Source: an uncultured Eubacteriales bacterium (GTDB lineage Bacteria > Bacillota > Clostridia > Christensenellales > CAG-138). Taken from it: a stretch of 64,000 nt of DNA. Positions within the stretch are counted from its first letter, which is position 1, and every line of letters starts with the position of its first letter. Location: contig UQWD01000004.1 of assembly GCA_900544555.1 (NCBI GenBank), forward strand, positions 1 through 64,000. Direction: 5' to 3'. Positions 54,347 through 62,562 of this stretch are shown piece by piece. Below the pieces are notes generated by a model. The model made no database searches. It was not told where the DNA came from and was given only the letters and a program-made list of their open reading frames with translations. The position numbers and the translations under genes were made by a program.

Positions 54347-54382
54347 GGGGGCTGATTCAGCAAGAAAACTGAGGCAGCCCCC
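54347..54382 (-). terminator. Hairpin downstream of proS
   Basis: GGGGGCTG/CAGCCCCC stem extended by ATTCAG/CTGAG, just after the proS stop. No T-run on the minus strand, so the terminator call is moderate. Confidence 0.45.
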
Positions 54383-54390
54383 TGTTACGC

Positions 54391-55839
54391 CTAATACGCT
54401 TTAGCGAAATACATTCTTTTCTGGGCGGGTCTTCCGCAATGCACGCAGCGCGCGCCGCTTAGAGGCCCGTTATCGCAGCCAAGCGGTTCGCACCGTGACG
54501 TTGCGCTCGTTTTTGCCTTGATTTCATCCTCGCATGCGCGTTCGCCGCACCAATACGCGCGCACAAACCCGTTCTTCACGCCCTCGGCAAATACGTTAAA
54601 GTCACACGCGTCCACAGTATGAGCCTCACGCATGGCTAACGCCTTGTCCAAAAGCCCCTGGTGGACCGCGTCAAGCAAATCTGTAATCGTCTCGGCCAAG
54701 CCCTCCATTGGGACAAATAGCTTTTCCAGATTATCACGGCGGACTAAAACAACCTGATTGTTTTCAATATCCTTAGGCCCGACCTCAAGGCGCAGGGGGA
54801 CGCCCTTCATCTCCCATTCGTTGAACTTCCATCCGGCGCTTTGGTCGCGGGTATCCACTTCAACGCGAATTCCAGCGGCCTTGAGAGCGCCGCTTAACTC
54901 CTGCGCCTTTTCGAGCACGCCTGTTTTATGCATGGCGATGGGCAGCACCGCAACTTGCACAGGCGCAACACGTGGCGGCAGAACAAGCCCTCTGTCGTCC
55001 CCGTGAACCATAATCAGCCCGCCGATCAACCTTGTGCTTGTTCCCCAAGAAGAAGTGTGGCAGTATTTTAGCTGGCCGTCCCTGTCAAGATAGGTAATGT
55101 CATACGCCTTTGCAAAATGATCCGCGAGATTATGGCTTGTTCCCATTTGAAGCGCCTTTCCATCCTGCATTAACGCCTCGATGGTATAGGTTTCATAGGC
55201 CCCGGCAAACTTTTCCTTATCGCTTTTACGCCCCGCGAGCACCGGTATGGCCAGGACGTTTTGACAAAACTCCCTGTATACCTCCAGCATTTTCATCGTC
55301 TCTTCCTGCGCCTCTTCAAACGTGGCATGGGCGGTATGCCCTTCCTGCCATAAAAACTCGCTTGTGCGCAGAAAAGGGCGCGTGCTTTTCTCCCACCGAA
55401 CCACGTTCGCCCACTGATTGATTAAAATGGGAAGATCCCGATAGGATTGTATCCAACGCGCATACATGGAACAGATGATCGTTTCGCTTGTGGGGCGCAC
55501 GCATAGCCTCTCAGGAAGCTCTTCCGATCCGCCATGCGTTACCCAGGCCACCTCGGGCGCAAAGCCTTCAACGTGTTCAGCCTCTTTTTTCAACAGGCTT
55601 TCAGGTATAAACAGCGGAAAATAAGCGTTTTTATGGCCGGTAGCTTTAAACCTAGCGTCCATCTCATGCTGTATCAATTCCCATACCTCGTATCCGTACG
55701 GCTTGATTACCATACACCCGCGTACATCGGAATAATCAACCATACCGGTTTTAAGGATTACATCCGTATACCATTGGGGAAAATCATCTTTTCTTGAGGC
55801 GATATGCTGAACGAACGCCTCGTTGTTTTTTTTGGCCAT
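54391..55839 (-). CDS. proS: Prolyl-tRNA synthetase (ProS type 3)
   Basis: 482 aa class II enzyme of the archaeal/eukaryote-like form without the bacterial editing insert. RPTSETIICSMYARWI, FLRTSEFLWQEGHTAH, GLIMVHGDDRGLVLPPRVAP, and a C-terminal zinc-type Cys region ending in KAY as is typical of this type. GGAGG 7 nt before the ATG. Controlled by an upstream T-box leader. Confidence 0.95.
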   Translation of the reverse strand: MAKKNNEAFVQHIASRKDDFPQWYTDVILKTGMVDYSDVRGCMVIKPYGYEVWELIQHEMDARFKATGHKNAYFPLFIPESLLKKEAEHVEGFAPEVAWVTHGGSEELPERLCVRPTSETIICSMYARWIQSYRDLPILINQWANVVRWEKSTRPFLRTSEFLWQEGHTAHATFEEAQEETMKMLEVYREFCQNVLAIPVLAGRKSDKEKFAGAYETYTIEALMQDGKALQMGTSHNLADHFAKAYDITYLDRDGQLKYCHTSSWGTSTRLIGGLIMVHGDDRGLVLPPRVAPVQVAVLPIAMHKTGVLEKAQELSGALKAAGIRVEVDTRDQSAGWKFNEWEMKGVPLRLEVGPKDIENNQVVLVRRDNLEKLFVPMEGLAETITDLLDAVHQGLLDKALAMREAHTVDACDFNVFAEGVKNGFVRAYWCGERACEDEIKAKTSATSRCEPLGCDNGPLSGARCVHCGRPAQKRMYFAKAY

Positions 55840-55866
55840 CTCTCCATACCTCCAAGTTTATTCATT

Positions 55867-56080
55867 AAAAAAACCGCCCTAATATCATATAAGGGCGGGA
55901 ATCAACACGCGGTACCACCTTACTTTGTTCTCGCGCGGCGCTAACGCTCACCATGCGGCCGGGCATTTCCTACCGGCGGCTCGGGGAATGGGTAATCCGG
56001 GCATAATGCGTTTTCTCACCAAAATAAACGCTCTCTTCCATTACGCCATCGAATATGGTTCCCTTCAAAGCCTTTAAAGA
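55867..56080 (-). promoter_or_regulatory. T-box riboswitch leader of proS
   Basis: On the minus strand the conserved T-box AAGGTGGTACCGCG is at 55,921-55,908. The terminator stem CCGCCCT/AGGGCGG with seven T (55,899-55,867) follows. Upstream, AGAGAGC and GGTGAGA match the usual stem III region. Uncharged tRNA-Pro binding should favour the antiterminator and read-through into proS. The specifier codon could not be placed with confidence; the region before the T-box is about 170 nt. Confidence 0.88.
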
Positions 56081-56086
56081 CGGGTC

Positions 56087-56116
56087 ATTATAGCATACCC
56101 CTAAATACCGTGTCAA
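56087..56116 (-). promoter_or_regulatory. Sigma-A promoter of the proS T-box transcript
   Basis: On the minus strand TTGACA, 18-nt spacer, TATAAT. The -35 overlaps the last codons of the upstream coiled-coil gene. Confidence 0.75.
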
Positions 56117-56949
56117 TCCTCGTTAAGCACATCCTCAATAAGTGCGTTAAGCTCATCGTCCAGCTCCGCGTCTTTCGCGGCGTTATCCGTTGCGGGCGAG
56201 GCGACCACCTCGTCAACCGTCCAAACCTTATCGTCCTCAGGGGCTCTATTCGTATCCTCCTGAGCGTTGAGAGGCTTAGCGGCTTCGTCCTGAAAATCCT
56301 CCTGCGGACGCGGGGTTTCCCTGCCCTGAAGCATATAGATGCTGCGCATCAGATCAGCGGGGTTTTGATACTGCTCGGGCAGGCTTTGCTTTTCGTCGCT
56401 GCTTTCGAGCAGCCCGGGAAGGCCTTTACACTCTTGTGCCAGCTCCTTATCGCCCTCGTGGGTGAGAAGCGATACCATCTCGGCAAACTCCTCGGCGTAT
56501 TTTCTTGCCGCGCCTGCTGTTTGGGCGAGCTTTCCGTTTAGCCTGTCAAGTGCAGCCGTGTATTCAGAAGCGGAGTATTCCGCCTGCTCTAGCCTTCTTT
56601 TCGCCTCCGCATGAGCCTTTTCAATAATAACAGCAGCTTGTCCGTTGGATTCTTCAATAATCTTTTCGGCTTCCTCTCTCGCGCTTCGTATAGTCTTATC
56701 GGCAAGTTCATCCGCGTTTTTACGTATTGCGTCGGCTTCCTGAACGACATTTCCCGCCTGATGGTTAGCATTGGATATAATGCGTTCGGCGGTTGCCTTC
56801 GCTTCCATCAGAGCGCCCACAATAGCCGTTTCCTTTTCCTTTGAAGCGTTCACCGCATTGGATAGCTCTTGTATGCGCCTAGTCAATATCTCTATTTCGC
56901 GGTCTTTCTGCCCCAGATTCGCTTCCAGTTCGCGCAACTTTTTGCTCAT
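56113..56949 (-). CDS. DivIVA-like coiled-coil protein
   Basis: 278 aa. Almost continuous heptads over residues about 1-130, with Ala/Glu-rich EEAEKIIEESNGQA repeats like those of DivIVA/GpsB and ATP synthase b-type stalks, then a helical segment and an acidic, low-complexity C-terminus. The N-terminal membrane-binding motif of classical DivIVA is not visible. It lies between ruvB and proS. A cell-division or scaffolding role is plausible but not shown. Confidence 0.65.
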   Translation of the reverse strand: MSKKLRELEANLGQKDREIEILTRRIQELSNAVNASKEKETAIVGALMEAKATAERIISNANHQAGNVVQEADAIRKNADELADKTIRSAREEAEKIIEESNGQAAVIIEKAHAEAKRRLEQAEYSASEYTAALDRLNGKLAQTAGAARKYAEEFAEMVSLLTHEGDKELAQECKGLPGLLESSDEKQSLPEQYQNPADLMRSIYMLQGRETPRPQEDFQDEAAKPLNAQEDTNRAPEDDKVWTVDEVVASPATDNAAKDAELDDELNALIEDVLNED

Positions 56950-56970
56950 GGTAAAGGACCTCCTGTTTTT

Positions 56971-58002
56971 TTATTCTAAACTCATTTTCTCCTGATACGG
57001 GCCGTCCGGCGGCGCATAACCCATATGCGAGTAGCCTGCCGGCATCACAATCCGCCCTCGCGGCGTTCTGGCGATAAACCCAAGCTGAAGCAAATACGGT
57101 TCGTAAACATCCTCAATTGTTGAGGCGTCCTCACCGGTAGCCGCAGCCAGCGTATCAAGGCCAACAGCACGACCCGCGAACTTGTCGATCATGGTTAATA
57201 AAATCCGCCGGTCAACAGCGTCAAGCCCGAGCCGGTCAACAGCCAGCATATCAAGCCCAGCTTTGGCGTTTTCCGCGTCAATAACGCCGCTACCGCGCAC
57301 CTGTGCGTAATCCCTGACGCGCTTGAGCAAGCGGTTGGCTATCCGCGGCGTGCCTCTGGCGCGCGACGCGATTTCAAGCGCGCCGCATTCGTCTATCTCA
57401 ATATCCAGAATATCCGCGCTGCGCACGATAATATCCTTTAACGCGGCGGGATTGTACATCTCCAGCTGTTCTTTTATCCCGAACCTGTCGCGAAGGGGCG
57501 ACGTTAAAAGACCCATGCGCGTGGTCGCGCCAATAAGCGTAAAACGCGGAAGATCCAGCCGTATTGAACGTGCCGATGGTCCCTTGCCAATGATGATATC
57601 CAGCGCAAAATCCTCCATAGCGGGATAAAGCACTTCCTCCACATTGGCGTTTAAACGATGGATTTCATCAATAAATAGAACGTCGCCCGGAGCGAGGTTG
57701 GTTAATATAGCGGCAAGGTCGCCCGCGTGCGTAATGGCCGGGCCGGAAGTTATGCGCAGGTTACCGCCCATTTCGTTGGCGACTATTGCGGCCAGCGTGG
57801 TTTTCCCCAGGCCCGGAGGCCCGTACAGCAGGGAATGATCCAGCGGTTCCCCCCGGTGCTTAGCCGCCTGGATATAGATGCGCATATGCTCCTTGACCAT
57901 ATCCTGACCAATATACTCGTTAAGAAACCTTGGCCTCAGGCTATATTCAATTTGCTCGTCCCCGTTCATCAGGGAAGAGGTGATTAACCTGTCCTGCTCC
58001 AT
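56971..58002 (-). CDS. ruvB: Holliday junction helicase RuvB
   Basis: 343 aa AAA+ motor. Walker A GPPGLGKTTLAA, Walker B LFIDEIHRL, sensor region GATTRMGLLTSPLRDRFG, and a C-terminal winged helix with FIARTPRGR. RuvA is 3 nt upstream. Drives branch migration with RuvA. Confidence 0.97.
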   Translation of the reverse strand: MEQDRLITSSLMNGDEQIEYSLRPRFLNEYIGQDMVKEHMRIYIQAAKHRGEPLDHSLLYGPPGLGKTTLAAIVANEMGGNLRITSGPAITHAGDLAAILTNLAPGDVLFIDEIHRLNANVEEVLYPAMEDFALDIIIGKGPSARSIRLDLPRFTLIGATTRMGLLTSPLRDRFGIKEQLEMYNPAALKDIIVRSADILDIEIDECGALEIASRARGTPRIANRLLKRVRDYAQVRGSGVIDAENAKAGLDMLAVDRLGLDAVDRRILLTMIDKFAGRAVGLDTLAAATGEDASTIEDVYEPYLLQLGFIARTPRGRIVMPAGYSHMGYAPPDGPYQEKMSLE

Positions 58003-58005
58003 ATA

Positions 58006-58599
58006 TTACCTCTTGGATATCTCTTTAAGCGCCAGCGTTATCATATCCTCAACCCTTTCACAGGCGGTAACCGCGGCAACCGCGCGGCCCGCGCTTACGC
58101 CGTCGTACCCAAGCGAAACAAGCGCGGCGACAGCTTCCGTACGAATGTCGGCAGCAATCCCGTTTTCCGGCTGCGCAGCCATAATCCCCGGAAGCTCGTT
58201 TTCCCCGACCTTCTCCTTTAGCTCAAGCAATACCCGCGCCGCGCTCTTACGGCCCATCCCCGGAACCCGGTCAAACGCGGCCGCGTTTTCAGTTAGGATA
58301 GCGGCGGCGATATCGCCGACGGACAGATGGGATAGAACCGATAAAGCTAGCTTTGGCCCCACGCGCGTAACGGAGATTAAACGCCGGAACATATCGCGCT
58401 CGTTTACAGTCCAAAATCCATATAGGGCCATAATATCCTGACCTAAATGAAAGTGCGTTATCAGCCTCGCGTTCTTTCCCTGAACAAGCTGCCTTAGCGT
58501 GGCCGAGCTGCACAAAAGCTCATATCCTACGCCGCCCGCATCGATTATTGCGCGATCGGCCCCAATTTCATCAACGGTACCCTCAATATACGCGTACAA
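58006..58599 (-). CDS. ruvA: Holliday junction protein RuvA
   Basis: 197 aa. OB-fold N-terminus (MYAYIEGTVDEIGADRAIIDAGGVGYEL), helix-hairpin-helix motifs (ISVTRVGPKLALSVLS, VPGMGRKSAARVLLEL) and the small C-terminal RuvB-contact domain (AVAALVSLGYDGVSAGRAV). Confidence 0.96.
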   Translation of the reverse strand: MYAYIEGTVDEIGADRAIIDAGGVGYELLCSSATLRQLVQGKNARLITHFHLGQDIMALYGFWTVNERDMFRRLISVTRVGPKLALSVLSHLSVGDIAAAILTENAAAFDRVPGMGRKSAARVLLELKEKVGENELPGIMAAQPENGIAADIRTEAVAALVSLGYDGVSAGRAVAAVTACERVEDMITLALKEISKR

Positions 58600-58615
58600 T
58601 GCCGTTCCTCCCCGT

Positions 58616-59113
58616 TTATCTTATCCGGTATTCCTCAGCGGCCGGTCCCATGGTGTTCGCATGGCAAATCGCGGCACCAAGCGCGTCCGCCGCGTCGTCC
58701 GGTTTAGGCAGGCTACTTAGCTGGAGCAGCGCCCTCACCATATGTTGTATCTGCCCTTTGTCTGCGTGCCCGTTTCCTGTGACGGCCTGCTTGATCTGCA
58801 TGGGCGTGTATTCGTAAAGGGGCAGCCCGGATTGCTGCGCGGCAAGCAGCGCTACGCCGCGGCCCGCGCCAACCTGAAGCGCGGTTGTTACGTTTCGGCA
58901 GAAAAAAAGCTCCTCAAATGCGATATGCTCGGGATGATAAGCTTCTATCAGCTGCCGCATGCCTAGGTACAGCTTCTCCAACCTCTCGGGAAACGGAAGC
59001 TTGGCCGTTGTCTCAATAACCCCATAGTCTATGGCCCTGTTACGCGTTCCGTCAACCTCTATAATTCCATATCCCAATATTGCATAACCGGGATCAATAC
59101 CTAATACAATCAA
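58616..59113 (-). CDS. ruvC: Holliday junction resolvase RuvC
   Basis: 165 aa RNase H-fold nuclease. Catalytic residues visible in GIDPGYAI, AFEELFFCRN and DAADALGAAICH. Starts at a TTG with GAAGGTG upstream. First of ruvC-ruvA-ruvB, the complete resolvasome. Confidence 0.95.
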   Translation of the reverse strand: MIVLGIDPGYAILGYGIIEVDGTRNRAIDYGVIETTAKLPFPERLEKLYLGMRQLIEAYHPEHIAFEELFFCRNVTTALQVGAGRGVALLAAQQSGLPLYEYTPMQIKQAVTGNGHADKGQIQHMVRALLQLSSLPKPDDAADALGAAICHANTMGPAAEEYRIR

Positions 59114-59148
59114 AGCGCACCTTCAAATTATTTATATATTTGGTAGTT

Positions 59149-59177
59149 ATTCTATCATATTATCCAGCGCATCTCAA
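59149..59177 (-). promoter_or_regulatory. Promoter of ruvCAB
   Basis: On the minus strand TTGAGA, 17-nt spacer, TAGAAT, about 35 nt before ruvC. No LexA box was seen here. Confidence 0.55.
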
Positions 59178-59425
59178 TGGCGAAGGGACAAAGATTTCAT
59201 GCTGCGCATAATACTTGTGCGCAAGCAGGCGGATAACGCGTCAGAGCAGTGTGTATGAACAGGGCGCTGTATAAGCCATGAAGAATGGTAAAAACATCCT
59301 CTATTTACATACATAACGCAAATAGGAACATTGCTTTAATCATAACTATGGCTTGCTCCCTAACCGTTTTTTAAATTTGCTGTTTGAAGCTCTAGCTTTT
59401 TCGCTGAGCGATTAACGAAAAGAAT
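59178..59425. other. Intergenic region before ruvCAB
   Basis: About 250 nt, AT-rich, with no supported gene between the ruvC promoter and the terminator of the SEC-C gene. Confidence 0.45.
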
Positions 59426-59463
59426 AAAAACCCCCGAGCATTGGCTTTTATTCCTGTGCCGGG
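59426..59463 (-). terminator. Terminator of the SEC-C protein gene
   Basis: On the minus strand CCCGGCA pairs with TGCTCGGG (one bulge), followed by TTTTTATTCTTTT. Confidence 0.65.
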
Positions 59464-59503
59464 ATGTTTTATACCTCAAACGCTCAGCCTCGTGTTTTGA
59501 GGT

Positions 59504-60010
59504 TTAGTTATTTTTTTGGCAGCAGTTTTTATATTTTTTTCCGCTCCCGCACGGGCACGGGTCGTTCCTGCCAACCTTTGCGCCGTCGCGCACAAAAACT
59601 TTTGACGCCCTGAAAGCCTGCGTCAGCTCGCGCCGTTTTTGTTCGCTCAGTATGTTTTCCCACTCAGGCAATGTATACAGCCATTGCGCCTTGGCGTCCA
59701 GCATATTGGTATACAGTTTTTCAAAATCCACGCTCAGTTCCAATTGGCTGCCGGATTCAAGCTCATTCAGCTCAAGCGCTTCCGTCAGGCTCGTATTGAT
59801 CCCGTCGAGAAAGCCCAAAAAAGTAACATTATCCATTCCGAACTCAACGGCCAGCTCACTTAGTGTTCCTGCGTACGGCTTTTCATGTCGGCTGAGGATC
59901 TTTTTATAGTTCTCCGTTTCCAACTCGAAATAAGCGTTCCAAAACTGATCGTGCTCGGCTTTATTACGCTCCTGCCCGGCAAGCTCCCGCCACTGTTCAT
60001 TCAATGTCAT
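59504..60010 (-). CDS. SEC-C motif protein, function unknown
   Basis: 168 aa, helical, ending in a SEC-C zinc motif (RNDPCPCGSGKKYKNCC) like that at the SecA C-terminus. AGGAG and GGGTGAT precede the ATG. Proteins of this architecture are common in Clostridia without known function; the motif may bind SecB-like partners or ribosomes. Between ruvC and icd, with its own terminator. Confidence 0.8.
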   Translation of the reverse strand: MTLNEQWRELAGQERNKAEHDQFWNAYFELETENYKKILSRHEKPYAGTLSELAVEFGMDNVTFLGFLDGINTSLTEALELNELESGSQLELSVDFEKLYTNMLDAKAQWLYTLPEWENILSEQKRRELTQAFRASKVFVRDGAKVGRNDPCPCGSGKKYKNCCQKNN

Positions 60011-60134
60011 CAATCACCCGCTCCTATCCAATATTATTTAATTCAAAAACCACGCAACAACGCGGAGGTTAAGCTTTATGTAGCGGCCGGGAGGCCGGTC
60101 AACGCCGCCCCCCGGTTCAACGATAATATGTTCA

Positions 60135-61346
60135 CTACATCGCAGCGTCAAGCGTTTCCTTTACCTTGAGTATGAAATCCTCCGTACTCAGAACCGTTTT
60201 GTCGGGCAGGTCGCAAAGAGGAGCCAAATCCTTAGTCATATAGCCGCTTTCGATTGTGCTAAGCGCGGCTTTCTCCAGCTTCTCACCAAAGCGCTCAAGC
60301 TCCAATATGCCATCCATCTCACCGCGCTTCTTTAACGCGCCCGTCCAAGCGAAAAGGGTAGCCATGGAGTTGGTGGATGTGCTTTCGCCCTCCAGATGCT
60401 TGTAATAGTGGCGGGTTACAGTGCCGTGCGCCGCTTCATACTCAAAATAACCGTTGGGTGAAACCAATACGCTGGTCATCATAGCAAGCGATCCGAAAGC
60501 CGTCGCAACCATATCGCTCATCACGTCGCCGTCATAATTCTTGCACGCCCAGATAAAGCCGCCCTCGGAGCGGATAACGCGCGCCACGGCGTCGTCTATG
60601 AGCGTGTAGAAATAGGTGATGCCTTCCTTTTCAAAACTATCCTTATACTCCGCGTCAAAGATACCCTGGAATATATCTTTAAACGTATGATCGTATTTTT
60701 TAGAGATGGTATCCTTGGTGGAGAACCAAAGATCCTGTTTGGTCGAAAGGGCGTACTCGAAGCACGCGCGGGCAAAGCTCTCGATAGAATCGTCCTTATT
60801 GTACATACCCATCAATACGCCGGGGCATTTGAAATCGAACACCGTCTCATGGAACAGCTCGTTGCCGGTTTCATCGGTGAACTTGATTTCAGCCTTGCCC
60901 GGGGCGGGTACGCGGAATTCAGAGCACTTATAGATATCGCCGTACGCGTGACGCGCAATGGTTATGGGTTTGCGCCATGAGCTAACGGAGGGCTTGAGGC
61001 AGTTGAGCGTTATCGGCGTGCGGAAAACGGTTCCATCCAAAATCGCGCGGATTGTCCCGTTCGGGCTCTTGTACATGCGCTTGAGGTCATATTCCTTTAC
61101 ACGCTGGGCATTAGGCGTGATGGTTGCGCACTTTACGCCAACGCCGTATTTTTTGACGGCTTCAGCCGCGTCTACGGTTATTTGATCGTCCGTAGCGTCG
61201 CGGTTCTTCAATCCGAGATCATAATATTCCGTTTGAAGCTCCACATAGGGCTCAATCAGATGATCTTTCACCATTTTCCAAATGATGCGGGTCATTTCGT
61301 CGCCATCCATCTCGACCAGCGGGGTCTTCATTGGGATCTTGGACAT
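60135..61346 (-). CDS. icd: NADP-dependent isocitrate dehydrogenase (eukaryote-like type)
   Basis: 403 aa of the homodimeric subfamily shared with mitochondria and cytosol of eukaryotes, not the E. coli type. Signature start (TPLVEMDGDEMTRIIWKMVKDHLI), SPNGTIRAILDGTVFRTPI, and NYDGDVMSDMVATAFGSLAMMTS. Makes 2-oxoglutarate and NADPH. AAAGGAG before the ATG. Confidence 0.95.
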   Translation of the reverse strand: MSKIPMKTPLVEMDGDEMTRIIWKMVKDHLIEPYVELQTEYYDLGLKNRDATDDQITVDAAEAVKKYGVGVKCATITPNAQRVKEYDLKRMYKSPNGTIRAILDGTVFRTPITLNCLKPSVSSWRKPITIARHAYGDIYKCSEFRVPAPGKAEIKFTDETGNELFHETVFDFKCPGVLMGMYNKDDSIESFARACFEYALSTKQDLWFSTKDTISKKYDHTFKDIFQGIFDAEYKDSFEKEGITYFYTLIDDAVARVIRSEGGFIWACKNYDGDVMSDMVATAFGSLAMMTSVLVSPNGYFEYEAAHGTVTRHYYKHLEGESTSTNSMATLFAWTGALKKRGEMDGILELERFGEKLEKAALSTIESGYMTKDLAPLCDLPDKTVLSTEDFILKVKETLDAAM

Positions 61347-61360
61347 GGTAGGTGTCTCCT

Positions 61361-62542
61361 TTACTTCTTATAAATTTTAGTACTTCTCTCCGCCCTTTCA
61401 AGGATAGCGGAGTTATGTGCAAAAGTGGACGCGCGCTTTTGTTCGGCCGCTTCATATGCGGCTTCAACAAGCCGGCCCACCAATTGCCGGAAAGTAATGC
61501 CCAAGGGCTCAAACAGGTAGAAAGCCATCGAGCCTGGTATGCTGTTGATTTCATTTACATACAGGCGGCCGTCCGCGCTGTCTATCATATAATCCACGCG
61601 GACAACGCCCCTGCATTCGAGCGCGCGGAAAATACGCGACGTGTAGTTCTTAATCGTTTCTGTTAATTCATCTCCGACAGGCGCGGGTATTTTGCGGGAA
61701 AGCCCTTTCATCCCACCCATGCCGCCTTTACCGGAGCCTCGCATGTATTTATCCTCAAACGAGAGATAATCCGCCCAGCTTTGCGGCTGTTCGCAGAGGG
61801 ATACGGTTACGTCGTCCTCAAAGCCAAGGCAAGCGCAATTGACCTCAACGGGTTTATCCAATCCCTTTTCAATAAGAACTTTTTTGTCAAAGGCCAAGGC
61901 GGTTTCGACCGCGCTTATGAGCGTATCCCTGTCAACCGCCTTTGCGATGCCGATGGATGATCCAAGGTTGGCAGGTTTGATGAACAGCGGATACGAAAGC
62001 TTTTCCGCTTCTTCAACAATAACGTCCTGCTCTCGTTGCCATCTTGCGCGGTAAAACCAAACGCCTTCAAGCACGGGGAGCCCCATGCTTTGAAAAACGG
62101 CTTTCATAAGCACCTTATCCATGCTCACCGCGGAACCGATAACCCCGCTGCCCGTGTAAGGTATATCCGCCAGCTCCATCAGGCCTTGAATGGTGCCGTC
62201 CTCCCCGTGCATGCCATGCAGGGCTAAAAAAGCGCAGTCAATATTTTGAACCTTCACATACTTGGCCCCGAATAGGCCGCCGCCGCACGCATAAAGCCCG
62301 CCTGAACCGGGAACGGGCGGTAAAATTACTTTTTGTATCCCCTTCACGTTCGGGTTAAAGTCGCGGTAGGTTTTTATTTCTTTTAGCGGCTCTCCGATAA
62401 ACCACTCCCCGGATTGCGAAATATATACCGGAAACGCGTTAAATCTGCTTTTGTCGGCGTTTTCAAGCGCCTGCAAGCCCGTGATAATCGATACGTCGTG
62501 TTCGGCGGCCCGGCTTCCGAAAATTACCGCTAAATCTATCAT
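61361..62542 (-). CDS. ddl: D-alanine-D-alanine ligase family protein
   Basis: 393 aa ATP-grasp enzyme. FGSRAAEHDVSIITGLQAL start, ALHGMHGEDGTIQGLMELADIPYTGSGV, KPANLGSSIGIAKA, and the metal site RVDYMIDS...VNEINSIPGSM. The omega-loop region has SFEDKYMRG and a Gly/Lys-rich insertion, so specificity for D-Ala as second substrate is likely but not certain. Operon with murF upstream (20 nt gap). Confidence 0.9.
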   Translation of the reverse strand: MIDLAVIFGSRAAEHDVSIITGLQALENADKSRFNAFPVYISQSGEWFIGEPLKEIKTYRDFNPNVKGIQKVILPPVPGSGGLYACGGGLFGAKYVKVQNIDCAFLALHGMHGEDGTIQGLMELADIPYTGSGVIGSAVSMDKVLMKAVFQSMGLPVLEGVWFYRARWQREQDVIVEEAEKLSYPLFIKPANLGSSIGIAKAVDRDTLISAVETALAFDKKVLIEKGLDKPVEVNCACLGFEDDVTVSLCEQPQSWADYLSFEDKYMRGSGKGGMGGMKGLSRKIPAPVGDELTETIKNYTSRIFRALECRGVVRVDYMIDSADGRLYVNEINSIPGSMAFYLFEPLGITFRQLVGRLVEAAYEAAEQKRASTFAHNSAILERAERSTKIYKK

Positions 62543-62562
62543 TTAATCGACCTCCTAAATAC

